A DNA stretch of 64,000 nt. It comes from Dentipellis sp. KUC8613. Its lineage: Eukaryota > Basidiomycota > Agaricomycetes > Russulales > Hericiaceae. The stretch's first letter is position 1. Every line of letters begins with the position of its first letter. The notes beneath the pieces are model-generated. The model made no database searches. It had not been told where the DNA came from and worked only from the letters and a program-made list of their open reading frames with translations. This document shows positions 1-10,394 of the stretch, piece after piece. A program made the translations under genes and the position numbers. The stretch covers positions 248,001 to 312,000 of the forward strand of contig NSJX01000024.1 in assembly GCA_002286715.1 (NCBI GenBank), in the 5' to 3' direction.

Positions 1-1292
1 GAGAGCAGTTGCATGATGAGAATTTTGTGGTCGAGCTGGAAGCGCTTGTCGAACCGCACCAGTGAGTCGTAGAGCTTCTCGGCGAAACCTTGCGGGTCGT
101 GGAGGAGTTCAAGAGCGGGGAAGTTGGCGTTTGCGAGGGCTTCCTTGGATTTTCGCTTTTTCTTCTGCAACGGAGGTCAATGATTGGTACGAGAGGGTAC
201 TACAGCTAGTCCGCACCTTGCCTTCGGCTTTGACAATCTTGCGGAGCTTCTTGTCGCCGCTGCGAGTCTTTTTCTTTACTTCTCGCTTGTGCTCCAGAGA
301 TTTGATGTCGACCTAGACAAAACTGTTAGCGTCGAAGAGAAGAAAGACGGGCAGGCACGCACCTCATCGTCATCATCGCTATCTTCCTCCTCCTCCTCCC
401 CTCCAAGGAAGAAATGAAGCGAGGCACTTTGAACCTTAATCACGGGGTGGAAACAACCCAGCGCAACGATAGCGACCGACTTCGCATCATCCCTACAGAT
501 AGATTCATTCTATGAGCGGGAGAGCTGGTAAACAAGAGAGGCTATGAACGCACCAGACGCCCTTCGACCATAACTCCTTCGTCACGATGATGGCCCATAG
601 TGCCTCTTCGCCGTTAGCGCTGCCCTTTTCGTCCTTCCTCCGGTCATTGGAGGCTTTAGCGTCCATTCCGCGCTCGACCATGCCAAACAACATCGCTTGG
701 ACAGCACGATTAAGCTTGAGGTTCTTTGACCGCGCGTTGGCTGTCCTGATGTCCATAAGAATGGTTTTCCGGATGAAGGTGCGCAGGGATGAGGAGGTAG
801 TGCGGGGCAGGAGGGGGAACAATGTCTTGAGCAGTCTGAGCGAACGTCAGTTAGAATGGATGGCATGAAACTCAAGACAGCAGACGCACTCGAGAGATGT
901 GATGACCTCCTTATTCTTGAGCATGACGAGGTTCTGCACAAGGTTGTGTCGGATGTCGGGCGAAAGACTGCCATAATGCTCTAGGAGAAGCGACGATAGG
1001 TGCGACGGAAATTCCTTCGTCTCTGCGGGATAGCACTGCGTCACCTACTTGCAATTCCCGGTCAGAACACAGTGCATACTGTAGAACAAGTGCAGCAACA
1101 TACCTGTGCAATGAAGGACACCAGCTCCCGGAAGTGATTGGCCTGCTCATTCGGATTTATCTGGAAAATGTGCCGGATGCTGATATAGTGGTTCCATTGT
1201 TGCAGGAACTCCTCTCTGTATCCTGCAGGATCACGCTTGATGAGGTTCTGCAGTTGTGGTAAATTTGCGGTCAGCAGAATGCCCCGCGCCAT
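1..1292 (-). CDS. SDA1: SDA1 ribosome-biogenesis protein (partial, 3' end outside window)
   Basis: SDA1 family nucleolar protein needed for 60S subunit maturation/export and, in yeast, actin organisation and G1 progression (family knowledge). Exons on the minus strand: 1104-1292, 890-1044, 554-835, 363-492, 217-312, 1-164 and onwards past the edge. Seen: the family's near-invariant N-terminus NLPQLQNLIKRDP a few residues after the start, then EEFLQQWNHY, HNLVQNLVMLKNKEVITS, an IRTANARSKNLKLN segment, and an acidic EEEEEDSDDDDE run followed by the basic KSLEHKREVKKKTRSGDKKL block. The start at 1292 is chosen because homologues begin just before the LPQLQN block; the frame is open upstream to about 1421. 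The exon 3/4 junction restores the WDDAKSV match; a nearer acceptor would give a stop. Divergent from the coiled-coil gene at 2027. Confidence 0.93.
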
Positions 1293-2026
1293 TGTGAATG
1301 AGGTTTTGTATGGACTGGGTACACCGCAAGCGCCGAATCTTGGCTGCCTTGCCGCAACCAAGATTTCAGACAGCGTGGGAATAAGCGATGAGCTTGGTCG
1401 GTACATTTTCCACGCTTTCACGGCTCAATTTTAGTTGAGATAAATTCACAGATTATTGACTAGTGAGTAGAATGGCTTAGTAGACCATCTTCCTGCTGAA
1501 GGAGACGAGCCTCACAAAGCGTTTGTTTTTCCTCATAAATTGAAAAACGAAATTCCCGTCAAGCACGGTCAGGTGACGACCCACGTGATACTTCAACTGC
1601 GTCGCGTTGAATTCGTCGTTCGCGCTTTTGGGACCTAACCGATACCTCTCGAGTAGAATCCACTGGATGTTCGGCGCTTGAGTACCCTAACAATTACAAG
1701 AAAGGCGTCTCTAAAGTACAGGTATCTTCAACGCTATCACCGAAGGTACGTATGCCCCGGCGCGGATGAAGACATTGAATACTAAGGTGTGAAGAACAGC
1801 ACGAATTTCCAAGACCAATACAAGTGTAAGGACCTGATCTCTTGTCATTGAGCTTATTCTTATTTATTTGCATAGAAATTCGACGAGCAGCCTCAAAAAA
1901 CCACGGGCTGCCACTAGCATACAAAGATACATCGGTACAACCTTCCAAAAGGTGTCAGGGGCGACAACATGTTCATGATGCAACTTTCACAGATCAAATA
2001 CCACACTACACCTTACACTTGACGGC
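1293..2026. other. Intergenic region between divergent genes
   Basis: No coding similarity recognised. It must hold the promoters of SDA1 (leftward) and of the coiled-coil gene (rightward). Short open frames on both strands lack any recognisable motif. The 5' UTR of the rightward gene probably lies in the last 100-150 bases. Confidence 0.6.
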
Positions 2027-4108
2027 ATGATGAACGGGACGAAACAGACCGAGACCAACGATCGGTACGCCGCGCTTCAGCGGAAGCTTGATGATTTACA
2101 AAGGATACATATCGAAGGAAAGAAATCGGTACGTTGTCCAGGCCTCCTCCCCCTGCATTTGCTTATAATATTATCAACGCAGTATCAGGCTGATCTTGAA
2201 CGACTCAAAGGCGAACTGTCCCGTGCGCAGAAGACCAATGGCGAGCAGGTTGAGCGCCTGGACAAGCTGAAGAAACTCAAGGACGCGACAGAGCATCGGA
2301 TGCAGGAGGTCAAAAAGACCAGTATCACCGACCAAGCCGAGATCAAAGAACTTCGCGCTAAGCTACGTATCGCGGAGGCCGGGCGGGCACAGCTGTCCGC
2401 CAAGCAAGGGCAGGCCGGCGAGACGAAGAAGGCGCTCCATGATCTGGAGCTCAAGAAACGAGAGGAGCTCAAGTTACGTGACAAGCAGATCGCAGAGTTG
2501 GAAAAGTCGGTGGCTGCGGAAAAGAAGAAGAGGGAATCAGCGGAGACACTCGCACAAGAATTGCGACAAAAGGTCGAACACGATTCATGCGAAGCTCGCG
2601 AGCGCGTGCAGAAATTGGAGATCGAGCTGAGGGATTCTCGTGTTGCCGAGCGCAATGCTACCAGCTCTCTCCGGGCTCACGAGGAACAGACCTCCTGCAG
2701 GGAAGAGCAGCTTCCCTCTCAGCTGGCCGACCTGCGGACACTACTTCAACGGGTTGCGGAGGAGTACGGCCGTCTCGCATCCTCGACAGTGTCATTGACA
2801 ACTCATTCTGCTCTCAAAACCAAGCATAACGCGCTTCAACTTCGGAATTTCCGCCTAGAGCGCAAGCTAGCGAACTCCGAAGCGCAAGTTCTCGAACTAG
2901 CGAGTCTCATCCGACAGACTAAGGACGATAATGCATCACTTCACGGCCTTTTGCGGGCCACGACTGAAGAAATTGGCTTCTACAGTAGTATGTGGAAAGA
3001 AACCGTATCTGAGGCCTCGCAGCTCCAGCCTCCGGAAGATTCTCTGGCGGTTGAAATCCTCACTTCGCAGCATGATCTCGAACGATCCGATGCGCAACTT
3101 GGACAGGCAGCTTCCAGCGCTTACGCAGAATGCTACAGATTTTCGCGCTGGGCGACTCGGGACCTTCTTTTGGCATACAGGTCTTGTACCGCCGACTTGG
3201 ACCAACGTGAATTCGAACTCAAGCAATCTAACGTCAACCTTAACGCAGCCAAGTCAAGAGTCGAGTCATTAGACAACGAGCTTCGAACCAAGAAGGCAGA
3301 GTATGAGTCCCATCTGCAACAGTATGCAGAACTTTCCGCTGCTCTAGCAACTTCAAATACGAAGGTCACCGTCTTGGCTCAGCAGCTAGAAGCAGCGGCA
3401 TCGGAGTCTCGGGAAGCTGCCGCAATACACGACCGCGACCTCAAGAAGGAACGAGAAACAGTGCAGCGACTAGCCGGTACAGTACAAAGGAGCAAGATGG
3501 CCGAAGAGGCTCTCAGAGCAGAGATCGACCAGTACGTCACTGTTTCCGATACTGGGTAGAAATATCTAATTGTTGTTGGTAAAGGCTCACTGGGGAGTTG
3601 ACGGAGGCGGAACGGTACCAAGAGGCGTATTTCAATCTTATGGAGCAGGTCGAATCCTTAGCCGCACGTAATGAGCTTGCTGAGGAGGAAGCTAAGCGTC
3701 TCAGCAAATTCAATGCAGAAATCCTCGGACACAACAATCCAGCTCAGCGAATCATGTACCTGGATCGTATCCGGACTGAGCTCGCCGAGGCGAGGCAGGT
3801 GAGATTCGCCAGTCCGTTTCTCGAACGTCCTACGTCTGAATCCATGTCCATTCCAGGACCTCCTTGCGATGACTCGCGAGCGCGATGCTGCTGCCGCACA
3901 CAGCGATACCCTTCAACATGAACTCGACATGTACAAGTCTGTAGCCGTACCGCCAGACATGAAACCAAGGACAACCATCACCCGTGTTGCGAGGATACCT
4001 CTGACTACACAGAGCACCAACGTCGCGCCGATGTCGAGAGGTTCCAGTATCGCGTCCAAGCATTTTGATCCAGCTGGAGATGACATGACATTGGACGAGA
4101 TCATCTGA
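2027..4108 (+). CDS. Coiled-coil protein with HMMR-like C-terminal motif
   Basis: Four exons, 2027-2128, 2183-3531, 3585-3798 and 3857-4108, give 638 residues in a closed frame. Almost the whole protein is heptad-rich, charged coiled coil. Near residues 532-550 is the segment GHNNPAQRIMYLDRIRTEL, which resembles the GHxNxxQ(K/R)I...L(K/R) signature of the C-terminal domain of hyaluronan-mediated motility receptor (HMMR/RHAMM) and related spindle or kinesin-associated coiled coils. The tail after residue 560 is low-complexity and Ser/Thr-rich, ending DDMTLDEII. The first intron is in frame (54 bases) but splits off a clean coiled-coil start. A microtubule or spindle role is inferred only from the motif. 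It could also be a general coiled-coil scaffold; no enzymatic motif is seen. Confidence 0.75.
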
Positions 4109-4639
4109 GTTTTCTATCACTGCATTTTCCTCATGTATGCTCAACTTATGGTCTATCTATTCCGTTTTCTTCGTGCGATACCCATCATATTCTATGTCCT
4201 ATCTGACTCTCATGCAAATATACCTTTTCCCCTTTTGCATCTGCCACAATTGATAGAAAGTGTAGGGAAGATTGTTTACTAATTCCTACATATTCATAGT
4301 TTGTAGATCACGTCGCGGAGGTCGATCGAAGCCATTCAGCAAGCAGCAAGGACTCTAGCGATTGATACACAATTCGAGACTTCAGCGAAGCTTAGGCGTC
4401 CGTCGTAGTGTTGTATCTCGACAGACCGGATAGCCCTGACCTCGAGCTTAATTGTACATAGCAGATGCGAAGAAAACATCTAGATTGTTTAACACGAACA
4501 CGTCGCTATCTAAAACAGACGAGCAAGGGAACAAGAAAGCAAGACAACAAGACAGCTTTATACGCACCGAGATACCTTCGCCAGTCGCTGACCGGCGGCA
4601 TAATATACATCGCTAAGAAGGTGAGTTCTTGCCCGCGCC
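4109..4639. other. Convergent 3' intergenic region
   Basis: Lies between the 3' ends of the coiled-coil gene and the RBR ligase gene. AT-richer stretches near 4200-4300 probably hold the 3' UTR and poly(A) signals of the plus-strand gene. No coding or repeat structure recognised. Confidence 0.55.
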
Positions 4640-6912
4640 CTAATCCCGACGAACTCGGTGTACATGTTGACCGAACCTCGTACCGGCCCTGACGTGCCGG
4701 TTGTAGTTATCCTCGTTGCGGAATAGCCGTCCGCAGCAGGCATACAGGGGGTGCCGAGCCATAGCGAGATGCATTTGCAGGCCGCGAAGAGAGTCGACGG
4801 GAACGAAGCAATACTGGCAACGCAGTTGTCGCACATTCAGCTTGGTGAACACGTGTCGACCACAAAGAGCTCCTGGGAAGTTGTCGTCAGCACGAGCACT
4901 GTAAAAATGACAAGTACCGAGATACATACTCGTGTTGATCCAGTCAAGGTCCGCCAGCTGTACATTCTGCTCAGGCACAGGGTTGTACGGCGGTGGAGGA
5001 GCGGGAGCCGCGACAACTCTTGGGGCAGCGATTTCTCCGTCGTGCAGACGCCGACGTTCCTGCTGCTCCAACAGCATGTCTTCATCCCAGAGAGCACAAG
5101 CAGGATCGCTGGTACACCGCTGCCGTTCTTTATCCCACATAGCTAGCAAAATTTGTCGTTAGTTGTTATCCTCAAAGGGTATATAGTTGACTTCGACGTA
5201 CATCCACATTTGAAGCAGAATTCAGCTCTGCAGCGGCAAGTGACGTGGTTACAACCCATAGACAGTTCAATGATATACTGTCGGCAAGCGACGTCAGCTA
5301 TGGTGCATTGATCCCAGTTGTAGCACATCAATTACCGAGCATTTGGGGCATCTGCGCCAATTCTCAGCCTGTAGACTGAAAGATGAGATGGCGGTGAAGA
5401 AACGCAAAAGCACACTTTGCTTGCCTTGATAGTCTGTAGCGTCAGGAGGTCGTCGGGGGAACGGTCCTCGATTGGGATTTTCTGTTAAGCATGGCGTTAG
5501 ATTATCATACGCATCCTAAGAGCTGAGCTACTCGCCTGATATTCCTCGCAGGTCATTTCTATAGTAAATATAGTTAGCGGTGCCCTCCTTGAGAGGGTGA
5601 ATACAGACGCCTACCGTCATGCCAGAGCGCCCGGCAGGGTACACATAGCAAACTATCACAGGCGGGGCACTCGGCCTGAGGATCATCCTGATCCTCATCC
5701 ACCTCGACACGGACCGAACACTTAGGGTTCGGACAGTAGTAGTGAGGCATAGAATCAAGGAGGCGTTGATAATGCTGAACGCAGTATCAGACGGCGGCGT
5801 CGACGAAGACTGCGCCGTAGGAAACTTACCCAAAGATCGATCATTTTATCCTCGAGAACTCTCTCTGCTACAGGGTCTTGTATCCCATTTGGCCAGTCAG
5901 CAAGTCTGCATTCAGGGCAGGGTATCGGAAAGACAATGGCGTCGGCAGAGGCGGAGCCATCATCATTCGGATCCAGTCTGCTCCTTATGTACGACTGCAT
6001 GCATGAGATGCAATATCCATGCTCCCCAGGACAAGGTAGACGCAGGCCAAATTGCACGCGGTTGGAGGAATTGGCCGATCGTGTTGCAGTCGACGGTGAA
6101 TGCGTCGGCTGGAACGGCTCTAAGCATATTCCACACGTCTCGTATGGAGAGGATGGAGAGTCTTGATTGTCGTCTACGTAGAATGATGGGAAGTTGCCCC
6201 GCGGCATGGTGACAATTTGGGACTCACTCGTCTGACTTTGTGAGTCCATTACCTGCTCGTAGCTCGGAGCTTTCCCTTTGCCTTTGCCTTTGCCTTTGGA
6301 GTTAGGGTCGGAAGCCTACGCGGGGTGAACAACGCGAGCATTTATCCACGTTTTGCGACACCTACAAAGATTTTATCCACGACATCCTTCTCTAGCACTC
6401 TGCGACCAATCAAAAACATCAGCAAGCAAAGTGCAAAAAATCAGCATAATAACGCACTCATCAGCATCTTTCATCGACTCATCATCGAGGTCCTTCTGCC
6501 CGCTATCATGCGCGTCTTGCAGCTTTCTCGCAAACTCAGCGTCCAACAGGATCTTCTTCTCCGCAGCGGCCACCTGCTGGGCGTACTGGTGCCCCGCCAT
6601 GAAGCTCGCATCATTGTCCAACTGCATCTTCGCAGCGAAGACCGCATCGCTCGAAACGCGCGTGTCGTCCGCAATCACCTGCAGCGCGTACGCGAAGTCG
6701 TCCATCTCAACATCTTTGGTAGTATCATTGACAAGCGGCATGGAGGCCTCGCCTTGCTTCCCTTTCCCATTGGGCTTCTGCATTGCCTCGGAGAGTTGTA
6801 GGCGTTCTGCGAAACGCGCAGATGTCATGTCCTTCATCTCCTCTTCGAGAAGCTGCGCAATGAGAGCTTGAGACAGCGCGTCTGCGCTGGCGCTATCATC
6901 TACGGACATCAT
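4640..6912 (-). CDS. RBR (RING1-IBR-RING2) E3 ubiquitin ligase
   Basis: Nine exons: 6458-6912, 6384-6399, 5830-6315, 5615-5774, 5536-5558, 5416-5481, 5336-5368, 5202-5277, 4640-5142; 605 residues. RBR ligases pass ubiquitin through a RING2 cysteine. Seen: an N-terminal Ala/Leu-rich helical region (about 1-150), a KGKGKGKGK linker, RING1 from CGIC (about 218), the IBR with CPNPKC...CPAC...CVPC, then RING2 CPKC...GCNHVTC, whose GC cysteine (about 422) is the expected catalytic residue, and FCFKCG. The C-terminal tail carries extra Cys/His pairs (CQYC...MHLAMARH, ACCGRLF...YNRH). The intron after 5536 is GC-AG. The 16-base exon at 6384-6399 is inferred because it alone joins the N-terminal region in frame; that junction is the least certain part. 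Start is the first of two ATGs, at 6912. Confidence 0.87.
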
Positions 6913-7360
6913 TGTGAGCCTTTATTGAGAGGAGTTGAAAGCTTGTCGGGAAGAATGATCAGCCTGGAGAGGGCTTGAAGATCGAAAGAGTAATACCGCT
7001 GCTACAAAGGGGGAGGCGCAAGAGCGTGCGTCGCGACCTTGTCGCACCGCCAGCCATGATAAATCTCACGCGTACGTACAAAGGAGCGTTTGAGCAGCTG
7101 CTCTGAATCGCACAGCAGTGAGACACCTCCCCGCGAATCGATAAAGGCATGGTATGTCAAAGCAAAAACTAATAGACAAGGACTGTCCTGAGAAAATACT
7201 ACGCTACATCAGCATTACGGTCATGAATCGTTCCCAGCCACTGGCCCGCCAACCCAATTAAAGCCGAACGGAAGGAATTCGCTCCAGAACGAAGGAGTAC
7301 GCTAAATTTCTATGGTCCCAAGAATTATCCAACGCGGACGACGTTCCTTTCGGCGAGTGG
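6913..7360. other. Intergenic region upstream of RBR gene and downstream of PLB gene
   Basis: Both neighbours are on the minus strand, so this should hold the RBR promoter and the PLB 3' UTR. A 63-codon minus-strand frame at 6959-7150 has no recognisable motif. Nothing else seen. Confidence 0.5.
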
Positions 7361-10017
7361 TCATGATGCAGGCGCGGGTGCAGCTGGGTTTGTCGACGAG
7401 GCTCCCTGAGGCTTCCACCCAACGGGCTCCTGATAGTGGGCCTCGGGCACGTAGACCGTGTCAGAGGTACTATATGAGGCCGCTGATTCCCTATTGTATT
7501 TTCCTCCATCGCTCAATTTCGCGAAAGGAATCTCGTCTTCGTCGTGGAGATTCTGGACTTGCTTGTACTGCGCTTTGCGCGTCTGTCGCCGCTTCCACCA
7601 TAGCCTGCGAGGCAAGGTTAGTCTTCGCAACAGTAGTTACGGGGAAAGACACGCACAAGAAGCCAATCAGACCCCCAATGATAAATGCAACGCCGAGGAA
7701 GCCCATAGCAATAGGCAGCTTCCTCTTGTTCAAGAATCCTTCGATCTTCGATACACCCTGGGGATCAGGATCCTTGAACGCAAGCTGGCGATTGGTGAGC
7801 ACGTCCTTGGATGGCTCGTGGAGCGGATCGTAGCAATATTGCTGGAAGCACGATGTGCAGACGTCCGAGCGGTTGACCACCGGATTCGATCTGAACCGCG
7901 CGCGGTCTATCGCGGCGCACTGCATGCACTTGCCGAAGTTGGGGTCTGGCGAGTTCGAATTGGGCGTGAAGCCGCCGATCGTGTTGCCGTGCACCTGGTC
8001 CAGGAAGAGCTCTGTATGTTTCAGGGTATAGTCGAGTTTGAACGTGCCAGTGCTACAAATAGAAAGAAGATTATTAGTTCTGTATATGGAAGTTGAGGAA
8101 GCTTTTCTTACTTCGACACCGGATCGTCGCCGTTTAGTGGTGGCGAATTGGGGAGATAGATTACTAGGGGGTATTCAGGGGGATTTTGCTTGGGATCGCA
8201 GCCGAAGAACGTCGGGCGGGCGTTGACGCCCGTAGAGACGAACCCAGACGATGAGCCAGGTATAGGTGGGAATTGTTGGTGTGATGACTGCAGGAGATTA
8301 CTCAGACGGGCTTGAGTGTGCAGTGGTGATGTCCCGCTAGAGCATGAGTCTCAGTAAAGATGCGAACGACTGGAGATGCAGGAGGTCCTTACTTTGGCCA
8401 AGCGTTGTTAGGATCATCTGCACTTGCATCGACTGCGACTACAACGTCGAGCCCTCTAGCCTTCACAAACATAGGGCCGAGCGGAACATTCTCTCCATTC
8501 GATGATCCATCAATGAGATTAATCCAGGACGAGTTGGAGTCTTCGAATGCGCCTGGCTTGATGCCTTGGAAGGGCTAGAGCGATGCCGTGTTAGAAAGCC
8601 GAACACTGCGAGAATGGAAGACCTTACACTAGGCCAATTAGCAACATCATCCGCACGCGAGCGAACATCCTGCAACTGTCGCTGCAACATCTGCAGAAGC
8701 GCATGGGCACTGTTATCATCCATGCCTTGAATCTTGTTATCTGCGAAATCAAGGATTTGCTGGAAGGAAGTTTAGGGTCTGTCTGCTACTGAGGACAAGA
8801 AATGACCCACATTGAATAGGCTTGCACTGGTTCCCATCATGAATGACGCCTGGTCGAAGCCGGTGACGCAAGCGGTGTTGTTGGCAGGTTGTCCATTATT
8901 CAGCTTCGTGCCAACATAACTGATGTTCATCATGGAAGACAAGTTAGGATCCCAGGAACCGAATTCCATCGGAGTGATCTATTTTCGGTCAGTACGGAAA
9001 GAGCATGAATAGGAGCCATACATACCTCGTAGACGACAGGCTCTGGGGGAAGCGCATCTGTCGAGTTTGATCCTATAGGCCGAGAATCAGCCATGACAAT
9101 CGGGAAAGGTTCGGCATGCTGCAGCCATGGAGGCGTCTGAGGGATCTTCGACCACAGTTGACCAGCTCCGTGAGCAGTGTCGTTCGTGAAGAAGTTGTCC
9201 CGAGTGGTTTGGTTCAAGAAATGGTAGGAAATCATCCGTCCCCACGGATCTGTCAAACTTGTATCGCTAAAAAGAGGTTCAGGATATACTATCACGGATA
9301 GGATCAGAATGCTGAGTACTCACATGCCCTGATGCGCTTTCGCTATGACACTCCATATGATACTGCCGAACCAATGTTGGTTCTGGTCGTCAAAGAGATC
9401 CGCCCCACCGGGCGTAGCCAGCGCGAGGTCAAGAAGCCATCCAGATAGGTCGCCGTTCCCATAAACCATATCCTTGACGGTAGGAAAGTCATTGAAATAG
9501 AGCGAGCCGGTCAGCCACGACCCTCCTGTTTTGACAGCATGAGAAAACAGTCCTCAACGAGAGAAGAATGCGACGCACCAGACAGTCCAGAGAGGTACGA
9601 CGCGACCTGCAGCAGCCCACCCGTCCCCGCAGCCTTCGCCGACTCATTACGCGCGTCCAATCCCGAAAGCACGCCTGCGCCATACTGCGCCGCACGGTAT
9701 CCGCCCCCCGAAATCGCAATTCCAATCTTCGTCAAGTTGCTCGGGAATTTGGACAGGTCGTACCCAATGCCCGAGCCATCGCCAATCCAGTTTTTCCACT
9801 CGTTGGGAATGACCTGCGTGAGCCGCGTGTTTACGTACGCCTCCTCGCGCGGGTGCAGCGTCTGATTGGCTGGCGTGAAGACGCGTAGGAGCGGGTTTGC
9901 TGTGAGGTCGGGGCACTCCTGGTTCACTGCGGGAGCATAGTCAGTTGGCGAGCCCTGGTCTCCCGCGGCGAACACGCCCGGGATTAGGGCAAGGAGGGAC
10001 AAGGGCAAGTAGAACAT
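7361..10017 (-). CDS. Lysophospholipase / phospholipase B with C-terminal membrane anchor
   Basis: Nine exons: 9579-10017, 9324-9525, 9026-9266, 8811-8978, 8628-8759, 8393-8574, 8112-8336, 7657-8052, 7361-7604; 742 residues. Fungal PLB hydrolyses acyl esters of (lyso)phospholipids outside the plasma membrane. Seen: a signal peptide MFYLPLSLLALIPGVFA, the oxyanion/arginine loop SGGGYR (103-108), the nucleophile motif LSGGSW (about 145-150), the aspartate segment LIDGSSNGENVPLGP, many N-glycosylation sites and a Cys-rich C-terminal part. Unlike textbook GPI-anchored PLBs it continues into a hydrophobic helix (about 642-662, AFIIGGLIGFLLWW), then KRR and an 80-residue cytosolic tail. The ATG at 10017 starts the signal peptide; upstream in-frame GTG is not used. 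Confidence 0.93.
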
Positions 10018-10394
10018 GGGACGCACCCTGGCATGGAAGCGCGTGGGTATTTGTACGATTGCCTGTAACGCGACCTATCAATTGATGTCCGCGATGCCCA
10101 TGCGCGATCTTATTCTGGTAAGGCAAGGCTGTCCACCCATCCCGCTCAGCGGTGACCTTCGCTCAATCCTCAAGTTGCCGAACAATAAGCGGACGGCAGG
10201 CACCTCCGCGGCCAAAGCGGGCAAAGCAGCACCGATCCCTCTCCAAAGGCTATGAGACCCAATAAGACCGTCGTGCACAAGTCTGTCATCACCCAATATC
10301 ATTTTACAATCGGTCCGAAGTGCTACATAACAAAGACAATTACTGAGGCTTCATCCGAAACACGCACACCACGCAAGAGATACAAAGCAAACCA
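10018..10394. other. Intergenic region, PLB promoter and RAD23 3' side
   Basis: Separates two minus-strand genes. It should contain the PLB promoter and the 3' UTR of RAD23. No motif or repeat recognised. Confidence 0.5.

Noticed and set aside
2185..2655. Ser/Arg-rich minus-strand frame inside the coiled-coil gene
   Set aside because: Reverse reading of Glu/Lys/Leu coiled-coil codons.
4880..4915. 31-base candidate intron (GTATGT...TTTACAG) in the RBR last exon
   Set aside because: Too short for splicing here and would shift to an early stop; reading straight through gives the Cys/His-rich tail.
6270..6300. Tandem TTTGCC repeat
   Set aside because: Encodes the KGKGKG linker of the RBR ligase; only four to five units.
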